From positions 1 through 5,594 of the forward strand of contig JAGOIS010000105.1 of the NCBI GenBank assembly GCA_017995495.1: a stretch of 5,594 nucleotides of DNA. Reading direction: 5' to 3'. The notes beneath the pieces were generated by a model. That model saw only the letters and a program-made list of their open reading frames with translations. It did not search any database and was not told the DNA's origin. Of this stretch, positions 1 through 5,172 are shown one piece after another. The stretch comes from Candidatus Cloacimonadota bacterium (GTDB lineage Bacteria > Cloacimonadota > Cloacimonadia > Cloacimonadales > Cloacimonadaceae). Each line of letters starts with the position of its first letter. Positions within the stretch are counted from its first letter, which is position 1. Made by a program: the position numbers and the translations under genes.

Positions 1-127
1 GCCCATCGGCGAAATTCACGCCAACCACCCCGCCCAAGCCGAAGAGGTGGCCCGGCTCATCCGCGCCGCCTACACCATCTCCCCCGAACCCACGAACAAG
101 GAAGACCTCATCCTGGACATCATCTGA
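1..127 (+). CDS. Pyrimidine-nucleoside (thymidine) phosphorylase, C-terminal end (partial)
   Basis: The window opens inside a + strand reading frame (codons start at base 2) that ends at TGA 125-127, leaving 41 residues. The visible tail begins PIGEIHANHPAQAEEVARL, continues with IRAAYTIS, and ends in EDLILDII. This matches the C-terminal domain of pyrimidine-nucleoside and thymidine phosphorylases, where a biotinyl-like 'G.PL..IHAN' strand is followed by a helix, 'AY.I', and a short hydrophobic 'LI.D.I' end. These enzymes phosphorolyse thymidine or uridine to the free base plus (deoxy)ribose-1-phosphate in the cytoplasm. The catalytic and phosphate-binding N-terminal domains lie outside the window, so thymidine-specific (deoA) and broad (pdp) forms cannot be separated. 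No clear terminator follows the stop. The family call rests on a short tail and is reasonably but not fully secure. Confidence 0.7.
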   Translation, partial: PIGEIHANHPAQAEEVARLIRAAYTISPEPTNKEDLILDII

Positions 128-192
128 GCCGCTGAGGGCCGTATCGGAGCGTCAGGTGTCCCGCCTGCCCCGCTGCCTCGATCCGAGTAACT

Positions 193-201
193 TGTGGATA
201 A
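193..201 (-). promoter_or_regulatory. Single perfect DnaA-box 9-mer
   Basis: The + strand reads TGTGGATAA, whose complement TTATCCACA is the consensus DnaA box. It lies in the gap between the phosphorylase stop and the promoter of the propeller gene. I found no second good box nearby and no AT-rich unwinding region beside it, so it is not an origin by itself. It could be a DnaA-binding or titration site, or chance. Confidence 0.3.
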
Positions 202-273
202 CCCCCCGCGCATTGAGGAACGTCCCCGCTCCCCAGGGTCCACCCATCCTCAAGGGAAACAGACATATTTTTC

Positions 274-304
274 TTGACAAGGAAAATACCATTCTGTAAT
301 TTTG
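274..304 (+). promoter_or_regulatory. Promoter of the propeller gene
   Basis: TTGACA (274-279) is followed by a 17-bp spacer and TAATTT (297-302), an excellent sigma70-type arrangement. The -10 region read as TAATTTTG (297-304) also fits the TAnnTTTG element of Bacteroidetes-type promoters. The flanking bases are conspicuously A/T-rich in an otherwise GC-rich region. A start near 309 would leave a leader of about 60 nt before the ATG at 372. It is the only well-placed promoter upstream of that gene. Confidence 0.7.
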
Positions 305-371
305 TACCATAATAATCGCCTTCAGCGGAACGCATGCCTGAGGCGCGGAAACCCTGAGGGCGGGGGGACCG

Positions 372-2027
372 ATGAAAAGATCTTTGTTGCTCGTTGTTTT
401 GTGTTTTTGGCTGGCCGGGGCCTTTGCCCAAGCCGAATGGTCCTACGCCTTCCGGGGGGGCTACAATGCCAACGACAAGGTCGAGGATGTGGCCACCACC
501 TCCAGCTTCATGGGTATTTCCAAATATGTGGTGGGAAGCTTCGATTACACCACCTGGTTCGGATCTCACCAGCTGATCGCGACGGGGGATGGGTTCGACA
601 TCTTCGTGGCCAAAATGAACCCCGACGGAACCTGGGCCTGGGCTGTCAAGGGTGGGGGGAACCAATACGACGACATGGCCTTGAACGTGGCCATCGACGG
701 CTTGGGAAACATCTATGTGACGGGCTATTTCCAGGGAACCGGCAGCTTCGGCTCGGATGTCTTGTACAGTACTGTCGGAAACCAGCCGGACGTCTTCGTT
801 TGGAAAATGGATACCAACGGCAACCACCAGTGGGCCAGATCGGGAGGCTCGTCCGGGCCGGATTTCAGCAGGGGGATCTCCTGCGACAACACCGGAAGTG
901 CCTACCTCACCGGCTCCTTTGATGGCCACGCTTGGTTCGGTGACATCGAAGTCGACCTGATGGACAATTTCGAAGACATCTTCGTGGCCAAGATCGACCC
1001 CAACGGAAACTGGAGCTGGGTTGCCACGGCCGGGTCCTACATGGCCACAAACCGCTATCAGCGGGGGCTGGCCATCCACACCGACTACAGCAGCGGCACC
1101 AGCTACATCACCGGCTATGCCGAATGCCCGGTGGTTTTTGGCCCCCACCCCGGCATCGGGTCGGCTGCGGGAGGAAAGGAGATCTTCGTCGCCAGCATCA
1201 CCAACTGGGGTGAGTGGGGCTACCCCGCCAAGGTGGTGCAGGGGTCTGGAACCGACGCCGGGCGCGGGATCTGGGCGGATCTGAACGGGAACATCTACAT
1301 CACCGGGGATTTCGACGGAACCTGCCTTTTCGCCGACCCCATCTCCCTCACCACCGCAGGAAACAAGGACATCTTCATCGCCAAAGCCGGCCCGGACCTG
1401 GCTTTCCAGTGGGCCCGCCGCGCGGGGGGGACGGGGGAGGATTCAGGAAAAGCGATCGTAGGCTCCAACGCGATCTACGTGGGCGGTTATTTCAGCCTGA
1501 CGGCCACCTTCGGTTTGCGGGAGTTCCAGAGCGTCCATTACGGGGATGCCTTTGTGTCGAAGCTGGACACCAACGGCAACTGGCTCTGCACCCGCCAGGC
1601 CGGCGGATTTGGAGATGACGAGGCCACGGGAATAAGCTCCAGCTTAATCCGCCTCGATTACGCCATCACCCTCGCCGGATCTTTCTCTTACACCGTGGAA
1701 TTCAGCCCCTTCAGCCTCACCAGTGCGGGCGCCAGTGACGTCTTCGTGGCCGGGCCGATTTTCACCGACACCCCCTATGGCCCCGCCCCGCCCAAAAACA
1801 TTCACATCTCCGCCGCCGGAAATGCGATCACCCTCACCTGGGACCCAGTCACCCTGGATACCAACGGCGATCCCCACCCCGCGGACTACTATTCCATCTA
1901 TTGCTCCCAAGATCCTTTCGGGAGCTTCGCCAGCCAGGGGTCCACACCAGAAACCTCCCTCATCCAAACCCTGGCTCCGGGCGACAACCTGCCCCGCTTC
2001 TACTATGTGAAAGCCCATTACTACTAA
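372..2027 (+). CDS. Secreted beta-propeller (SBBP-like repeat) protein with C-terminal Fn3-like domain
   Basis: This 551-residue protein starts with a signal peptide: basic MKR, hydrophobic core LLLVVLCFWLAGA, and likely cleavage after AFA near residue 19. A motif of the type D-[IV]-F-[VI]-x-K-[MI]-[DN]-[PT]-[ND]-G-x-W-x-W recurs about every 60-70 residues, with starts near residues 75, 140, 202, 270, 333, 391 and 456. Between copies there is a G-N-[IA]-Y-[VI]-[TG]-G-x-F strand and an FG turn. Seven copies suggest a seven-bladed propeller of the SBBP/beta-propeller type. Residues ~472-551 (PPKNIHIS..., LTWDP, YSIYCSQDP, FYYVKAHYY) resemble a fibronectin type III domain. There is no catalytic motif, transmembrane anchor or recognisable type IX sorting tail after the Fn3-like domain. 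The ATG at 372 is chosen because the signal peptide starts there; the upstream GGGGGGA is only a loose ribosome binding site. It is probably exported and involved in binding; the ligand is unknown. It appears monocistronic, with its own promoter. Confidence 0.8.
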   Translation: MKRSLLLVVLCFWLAGAFAQAEWSYAFRGGYNANDKVEDVATTSSFMGISKYVVGSFDYTTWFGSHQLIATGDGFDIFVAKMNPDGTWAWAVKGGGNQYDDMALNVAIDGLGNIYVTGYFQGTGSFGSDVLYSTVGNQPDVFVWKMDTNGNHQWARSGGSSGPDFSRGISCDNTGSAYLTGSFDGHAWFGDIEVDLMDNFEDIFVAKIDPNGNWSWVATAGSYMATNRYQRGLAIHTDYSSGTSYITGYAECPVVFGPHPGIGSAAGGKEIFVASITNWGEWGYPAKVVQGSGTDAGRGIWADLNGNIYITGDFDGTCLFADPISLTTAGNKDIFIAKAGPDLAFQWARRAGGTGEDSGKAIVGSNAIYVGGYFSLTATFGLREFQSVHYGDAFVSKLDTNGNWLCTRQAGGFGDDEATGISSSLIRLDYAITLAGSFSYTVEFSPFSLTSAGASDVFVAGPIFTDTPYGPAPPKNIHISAAGNAITLTWDPVTLDTNGDPHPADYYSIYCSQDPFGSFASQGSTPETSLIQTLAPGDNLPRFYYVKAHYY

Positions 2028-2201
2028 AGCTTTACGGGAGGGAGGCCCCCCGGTCCCTGAGCCCCCTCCCATTAGCCACCCCTTGGCCTCCCAAGGAGTT
2101 CCCAATGCCTGAAAGGGAAGTGAATGGAAGGCGGCCCAGAGGGTGAGGGAAGCCGCGCGAAGGGTAAACCGGACCCCGGGCGGGATCTCGAGCCCAGCCA
2201 A

Positions 2202-2270
2202 GTTGGAGTTCAAGCCGGCTGATCCAGCTTCATTGGCTGCTGGAGATGCCTGGCCGGCTTGGACTTCAAC
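2202..2270 (+). repeat. Hairpin A1: inverted ~18-bp motif, CCGGC subtype
   Basis: GTTGGAGTTCAAGCCGGC (2202-2219) pairs with 2253-2270 over 18 positions: 16 Watson-Crick pairs and two that become G-U wobbles only in a + strand transcript. The loop is 33 nt. The same motif recurs in the next hairpin. Confidence 0.75.
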
Positions 2271-2282
2271 GGGAACCAGCTG

Positions 2283-2348
2283 CTTGGAGTTCAAGCCGGC
2301 TAAAAGGGTCTGAAACCTCCGCCATTCTCTGCCGGCTTTGACTTCAAC
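2283..2348 (+). repeat. Hairpin A2: second CCGGC-subtype hairpin
   Basis: CTTGGAGTTCAAGCCGGC (2283-2300) faces an inverted copy at 2331-2348. Of 18 facing positions, 14 are Watson-Crick, two are G-U in + strand RNA, and two do not pair (2292/2339 and the outermost 2283/2348). The loop is 30 nt. The arms are close copies of those of hairpin A1, 12 bp upstream, so this is a duplicated hairpin family. Confidence 0.7.
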
Positions 2349-2372
2349 GAGACGGGACATCAGGCCCAGGCT

Positions 2373-2442
2373 GCTTGAAGTCCAAAGCGCCTCCAGGACA
2401 GAGGAGGGTTTCGCAGCTGTTTTGGCGCTTTGAACTCCAAGC
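2373..2442 (-). repeat. Hairpin B1: AGCGCC-subtype hairpin
   Basis: GCTTGAAGTCCAAAGCGCC (2373-2391) faces its inverted copy GGCGCTTTGAACTCCAAGC (2424-2442), with 17 of 19 positions pairing. The two remaining positions are A-C on the + strand and become G-U in a - strand transcript, the opposite polarity to A1 and A2. The TTGRAGTYCAA core is shared with hairpins A1 and A2, but the GC-rich tail differs on both arms together, so base pairing is kept. Confidence 0.7.
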
Positions 2443-2449
2443 TGAGTTT

Positions 2450-2468
2450 GGCGCTTTGTACTCCAGGC
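2450..2468 (-). repeat. Unpaired seventh copy of the AGCGCC-subtype motif
   Basis: GGCGCTTTGTACTCCAGGC is a near copy of the right arm of hairpin B1, 7 bp downstream of it, in the same orientation and with two differences. No partner arm is visible. It looks like a leftover or a half-element. Confidence 0.6.
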
Positions 2469-2645
2469 TGGGGAACTTGGAACGCCGGACAGCCCAAATT
2501 CTCAGGTCTTCGCAGGTCTTCGCAGAGGGCTGAGAAGACCTTCGACACTGTGCCACAATAAGTTAACCCAGGTCTTCGCAGAATATCAGGGTCTGGGGGC
2601 CCCCCAACCGGAGGCCGGGGCAGGAGCATCTTGGCCGGCCCCTGC

Positions 2646-2692
2646 CAGAAAGGGATGCAGGTGGAGGTGGAGGCAGGAAGGGTGAGGAGAGG
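2646..2692 (+). other. Purine-rich tract inside the 428-bp element
   Basis: The + strand is almost all purine here, with closely spaced GG runs such as GGTGGAGGTGGAGG from 2660. Such a tract could form a triplex or a two-layer quadruplex. It directly precedes the A+T core. Confidence 0.45.
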
Positions 2693-2710
2693 AGCATGCA
2701 AAGAGATGCA

Positions 2711-2790
2711 TAATAAAAAGAGATATAAAAAAATAAAACTATTATATATAATAACATATATAACATATATAATATATAGCATTATAGACC
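2711..2790. other. 80-bp A+T-rich core with 9-bp tandem repeats
   Basis: Only 10 of the 80 bases are G or C, in sharp contrast to the GC-rich surroundings. It includes three tandem 9-mers, ATAACATAT (2751-2759), ATAACATAT (2760-2768) and ATAATATAT (2769-2777). It sits close to the centre of the 428-bp inverted element. It would melt easily; whether that is its role is inference. Confidence 0.6.
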
Positions 2791-2945
2791 TTGCATTGCC
2801 AGTTCCTAACCTCCCCCTTTCCAGGGGGGGGGCCAGACCCCGATATTCTGCGAAGACCTAGGCTAAGTGTCTGTGCCGCAAGGCCGAAGGTCTTCTCAGC
2901 CCTCTGCGAAGACCTGCGAAGACCTGAGTAGGGTTGATAACCTAA

Positions 2946-3224
2946 GGCTCTCTTTCAAATCGAGGGGGTAGGGCTGGTCGAGCCACGGATTTGGGGTGGC
3001 AAAATCCGTTTGCCACAGTTAGCGGAGCTCGCTTCAGCCATTCTGCTGTCTCTGCCGAATAGATTTCGGCAGCCCACGTATTGGGGTGGCAAAATCCGTT
3101 TGCCACTGTGAGCGGAGCTCGCTGTAGCCAGTTGGCTGTCTCTGCCGAACAGATTTCGGCAGCCCACTTTAGGGTACGTGATCAAGATGCCCTTAACCTC
3201 ACCCACCAAATTTGAAAGAGAGCC
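2946..3224. mobile_element. MITE-like 279-bp element
   Basis: GGCTCTCTTTCAAAT (2946-2960) and its exact inverse complement (3210-3224) bound a 279-bp segment. CTAA is present immediately outside both ends (2942-2945 and 3225-3228), consistent with a 4-bp target duplication. The interior has no transposase; it consists mainly of two 90-bp tandem units. It ends 6 bp before the terminator of the DUF3987 gene. This is what a miniature inverted-repeat element would look like, but a second genomic copy is needed to prove mobility. Confidence 0.5.
2981..3167. repeat. Two 90-bp tandem units, each a chain of hairpins
   Basis: Units at 2981-3070 and 3071-3160 have an exact 90-bp period and differ at eight positions over 2991-3070. 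A third partial start, AGCCCAC, lies at 3161-3167. In unit 1, GTGGCAAA/TTTGCCAC (2996-3003/3009-3016), AGCG/CGCT (3021-3024/3030-3033), CAGC/GCTG (3035-3038/3045-3048) and CTGCCGAA/TTCGGCAG (3052-3059/3065-3072) pair in sequence, and TGGG/CCCA (2992-2995/3073-3076) can close the whole. All differences between units fall in loops, linkers or the CAGC/GCTG stem, which still pairs in unit 2. Confidence 0.75.
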
Positions 3225-3230
3225 CTAACA

Positions 3231-3256
3231 TAAAAACCCCGGGCCGCAGCCCGGGG
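3231..3256 (-). terminator. Intrinsic terminator of the DUF3987 gene
   Basis: On the minus strand a perfect 8-bp GC-only stem, CCCCGGGC/GCCCGGGG (3237-3244 with 3249-3256, 4-nt loop), is followed by TTTTT (3232-3236). It lies 43 bp past the stop codon of the minus-strand gene, so it fits a rho-independent terminator for that gene. On the + strand no T-run follows directly, so it is not obviously bidirectional. Confidence 0.88.
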
Positions 3257-3299
3257 TCGTGTTTGGTTGTTCAGTTTATGTTGCCCCCAAGGGGCTCAT

Positions 3300-4637
3300 T
3301 TATTTTCCCGGGAATTTTTGTAATTCCCGCTCCAGCAGATACATTCTTCCGCTCTGATGGTTCCTCGTGTAGGTCTCCACCGTGATGGCGCCGCGATCGA
3401 TGAGCGATTCGAGGCATTCCTTGAAGTCGCGTTTTTTGAGGCGCGAGGCGTTCATCAGTTCGGAGTGGGTGGCCTTTCCGCCGAAGCGGTTCACCAGCAG
3501 GTCCACCACCTTGCGTTCCACGGCGAGGCTGTCCTTTTCCTCCAGGATGTCCAGGATCGAGAGGACGTGGTCCAGGTAGAAGTCGCAAAGATAGGCGGCT
3601 TGGGCCACGGTGTCGGGCTCGATCCGGGTGTCTCGGAACCAGGCGTCCTCGGTGTGGAGGCGGCTGGCCTCGGCCAGTTCGCGGTGGGCCTGGGCGAGGT
3701 GGATGATGAGGCAGAACTTGTAGAAGTATCCGTCCCACACGCGGGTGAAGTAACTCATCAGGATGTCGGAGTTGAGGGCGCTCACCCGCTGGAAGGCTTG
3801 GGCGTAGTATTCGTCGCGGGAGGTGGCAGCCAGGGGTCCGAACCTGAGCTCATGGGAGCCCGGCAATTCTCGCCAGACGCGGAAATAGCGGGCGTCGAAG
3901 GCGGCGAATTGTTCCTCGAGGTTGTTGGCGCGTTTCGCGGCTGAAAGCTCCAGTTCTTCCAGGTCGTCCTTGCGGACCACGCAAAAAAGGATGCGCTGGA
4001 GGAAGCCGGCGAGCTGGTCGCGGCCCGAAATGGCGTTGAAAAACCAGTCCTGGGTGGAGGCGCCCACGAACGATAGCGCTGGGTTCACGATCAATTCGCG
4101 GCGTTCCTGGTTCATGTAGTTGCGGGTGACGCCGTCAAAGATCTCGGTGAGCGACTGTTTGTAGCTTCGGTTGAAGCTCTGCTGCATCTCGGCCAGCCAG
4201 CCTGAGAATTCGTTTTGAACAAAGAGGCGGCAGGGGTTTATGTGCAGCAAAGACATCAGCTTGGAAACCGTGGTGCCGTTCAGGACCGGGGTCAGCAGTT
4301 CGTAGCTGGCCATGTCGGTCTTGTTGAGCTCGTCCTCGTAGGGTTTGATGGTAAGCTGGGCGTAGCGGATGGCCGTGGTCTTCCGGCTGATGGAGCTGGG
4401 GCCGATCACGCAGGACCAGATGTTCGGGTAGATCTTCAGGGAGCCGACCTGGATGTAGGCGCGGTTGCCCAGATTGACCGCGCAGAAAGGCAGCCAGGCT
4501 GTGAGCAAGAGGCCGGGACGGCAGTCGGTTCCTTGGGAGGCGAGTTCCAGATATTCGCGCATGAACTCTGGCAGGCGCTGGGTGTCGAGGGCTGTGGTTG
4601 GTCGTTTGCCAAACAATTCGAGTAGTGCTTGTTTCAT
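3300..4637 (-). CDS. DUF3987-type (YfjI-like) ATPase domain protein
   Basis: This 445-residue protein starts at the ATG whose complement is 4635-4637. An ideal AAGGAGG (4644-4650) lies 6 nt upstream. Residues ~79-88, GPSSISRKTT, form a P-loop-like motif in which Arg replaces the usual Gly before Lys86-Thr87. A hydrophobic strand ending in NE (LFVQNEF, Glu143) is a likely Walker B equivalent. NPALSFVGAST (~185-195) and GFLQRILF (~211-218, Arg215) match the DUF3987 pattern of a conserved strand and a sensor or finger-like arginine. The C-terminal ~70 residues (KATHSELMNASRLKKRDF..., CLESLIDRGAI) look like a winged helix. The family is related to primase/helicase-like ATPases of prophages and genomic islands; the actual function is unknown. 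There is no signal peptide, so it is probably cytoplasmic and DNA-associated. It stands alone with its own terminator and no visible primase or integrase partner. Confidence 0.7.
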   Translation of the reverse strand: MKQALLELFGKRPTTALDTQRLPEFMREYLELASQGTDCRPGLLLTAWLPFCAVNLGNRAYIQVGSLKIYPNIWSCVIGPSSISRKTTAIRYAQLTIKPYEDELNKTDMASYELLTPVLNGTTVSKLMSLLHINPCRLFVQNEFSGWLAEMQQSFNRSYKQSLTEIFDGVTRNYMNQERRELIVNPALSFVGASTQDWFFNAISGRDQLAGFLQRILFCVVRKDDLEELELSAAKRANNLEEQFAAFDARYFRVWRELPGSHELRFGPLAATSRDEYYAQAFQRVSALNSDILMSYFTRVWDGYFYKFCLIIHLAQAHRELAEASRLHTEDAWFRDTRIEPDTVAQAAYLCDFYLDHVLSILDILEEKDSLAVERKVVDLLVNRFGGKATHSELMNASRLKKRDFKECLESLIDRGAITVETYTRNHQSGRMYLLERELQKFPGK

Positions 4638-4643
4638 ATGGTT

Positions 4644-4650
4644 CCTCCTT
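4644..4650 (-). promoter_or_regulatory. Ribosome binding site of the DUF3987 gene
   Basis: On the minus strand AAGGAGG lies 6 nt before the ATG at 4637-4635. It is a near-perfect Shine-Dalgarno sequence and fixes the start codon. Confidence 0.85.
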
Positions 4651-4664
4651 CCAGTGTGGTTCCC

Positions 4665-4715
4665 GTTACCGGGGCTTATGTGGTTGAGAGCCCGTAACCC
4701 TGGCTTTCGCCTGGG
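4665..4715 (-). promoter_or_regulatory. Two abutting hairpins in the DUF3987 gene leader
   Basis: Read on the minus strand, CCCAGGC-GAAA-GCCAGGG (4715-4698, one mismatch) forms a stem with a GNRA-type tetraloop. It abuts a second stem in which GTTAC GGGCT (4698-4689) pairs with AGCCC..GTAAC (4676-4665), with a 2-nt bulge and a 12-nt loop. The pair ends 14 nt upstream of the Shine-Dalgarno. It could be a structured 5' leader or a protein-binding site. No promoter could be placed with confidence, so transcription of the structure is an assumption. Confidence 0.35.
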
Positions 4716-5116
4716 TCGTTTTGCAGACGTTGAGTTACACGTGCCGGGGATGTTTAAGCGCTGACGTCAGACCCTGTTTCCAGACCCCTGGAAAGCCGGC
4801 CGGGAGGTTTCACTCCCACTGGCGCAAGACTTGAGTTCCCAAGCGAGATATTTGAGAACCAACCTGGCGGGGTAGGGAATTCTGTCAACCAAAATCCGCG
4901 CCTTTCCGAAGTTTTTTTTCGGGAGCGTATCTGGTTGCGAAGCAGTGATTTATCGGAGGGCATAACGGAGGGGTGGGCATCCGGGGGACGCAGGGACAGG
5001 GACGCCAGCCAGGCCGGAAATAACTCTGCTGGAATCGATGCCCGTGACCCGCGCGACTCCAGCATCGGCGCCAGCCGTCCCGTCCGCCCCTCCCAGACCG
5101 CGAGAGCCTAAATTAG

Positions 5117-5145
5117 TTGACAATAATCCGCCTCCGCGCTGGTTT
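5117..5145 (+). promoter_or_regulatory. Weak promoter candidate for ackA
   Basis: TTGACA (5117-5122) is a perfect -35 hexamer, but the sequence 17 bp downstream (TGGTTT, 5140-5145) is a poor -10. A TTTG at 5143-5146 is present without a good TAnnTTTG partner. The real start may be elsewhere in the 535-bp gap. Confidence 0.3.
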
Positions 5146-5172
5146 GCCCAAAATCCCAAATTTGAGGAACAA

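Larger units (their letters stand above)
2501..2928. repeat. 428-bp element with 96-bp inverted arms
   Basis: The outer 44 bp (2501-2544) are repeated perfectly in inverted orientation at 2885-2928. A 25-bp segment with 14 matches follows, then a 27-bp block (2570-2596 versus 2833-2859) with 26 matches, for about 84 of 96 positions overall. Each outer arm carries several copies of AGGTCTTCGC and is itself a hairpin: 2514-2525 pairs with 2530-2541 around a 4-nt AGGG loop, 11 of 12 bp. The interior (2597-2832) has no credible gene. The layout resembles a non-autonomous inverted-repeat element, but I see no target duplication at its ends. Confidence 0.75.
2028..3299. other. Convergent 1.27-kb non-coding repeat island
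   Basis: This interval lies between the stop of the + strand propeller gene and the stop of the - strand DUF3987 gene. The open frames inside it are short, overlap repeats on both strands, and have no ribosome binding site or recognisable protein sequence, so I annotate no gene. It contains, in order, an array of ~18-bp inverted motifs (2202-2468), a 428-bp element with long inverted arms (2501-2928), a 279-bp MITE-like element (2946-3224) and an intrinsic terminator (3231-3256). Bases 2028-2201 hold two weak hairpins (2036-2070 and 2081-2096) without T-runs, so neither is a convincing terminator for the propeller gene. Confidence 0.75.
4638..5172. other. Divergent intergenic region between the DUF3987 gene and ackA
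   Basis: The 535 bp hold no gene I can support; the one longer minus-strand frame (4754-5065) has no recognisable sequence or ribosome binding site. It contains the DUF3987 leader hairpins (4665-4715), a perfect 10-bp palindrome CTGACGTCAG (4761-4770), a 7-bp hairpin TTTCCAG/CTGGAAA (4777-4794), a run of eight T (around 4913-4920), a 7-bp inverted repeat TGCTGGA/TCCAGCA (5027-5033/5058-5064), and the ackA upstream signals. No transposon or RNA gene is apparent. Confidence 0.6.

Noticed and set aside
120..1148. Long minus-strand open frame opposite the first half of the propeller gene
   Set aside because: It is antisense to a well-supported exported protein, its residues are low-complexity G/V/P/H-rich as expected from GC-rich complement, and it has no ribosome binding site or family motif.
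2036..2096. Terminator for the propeller gene
   Set aside because: Two GC-rich hairpins exist (2036-2070 with 7 bp and a 21-nt loop; 2081-2096 with 6 bp and a 4-nt loop), but neither is followed by a T-run.
1644..2360. Minus-strand 238-codon open frame across the propeller 3' end and the first hairpins
   Set aside because: It is a shadow of the propeller gene and runs into repeats; its composition is biased and no domain is recognisable.
2360..2782. Minus-strand open frame with a hydrophobic, Tyr/Ile-rich N-terminus
   Set aside because: The hydrophobic start is simply translation of the A+T core and the rest is translation of the inverted repeats; it has no ribosome binding site.
2981..3167. 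CRISPR array
   Set aside because: There are only two contiguous 90-bp units with no variable spacers and no cas gene.
2955..3209. Minus-strand 84-codon frame with a repeated GCRNLFGRDS motif
   Set aside because: The apparent protein repeat comes from the 90-bp DNA unit; differences between units are mostly amino-acid changing while DNA stems are kept, which argues for structure and against coding.
3357..3944. Plus-strand 195-codon frame opposite the DUF3987 gene
   Set aside because: It is antisense to a gene with a strong ribosome binding site, P-loop and terminator; its G/V/E-rich composition is typical of a shadow.
4905..4924. Terminator at CCGAA-(T run)-TTCGG
   Set aside because: The T-run lies in the loop of a 5-bp stem rather than after it, and no gene ends nearby.
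4754..5065. Small minus-strand gene upstream of the DUF3987 gene
   Set aside because: It has no Shine-Dalgarno sequence, no recognisable motif, and Ser/Arg/Pro-rich composition typical of chance frames.
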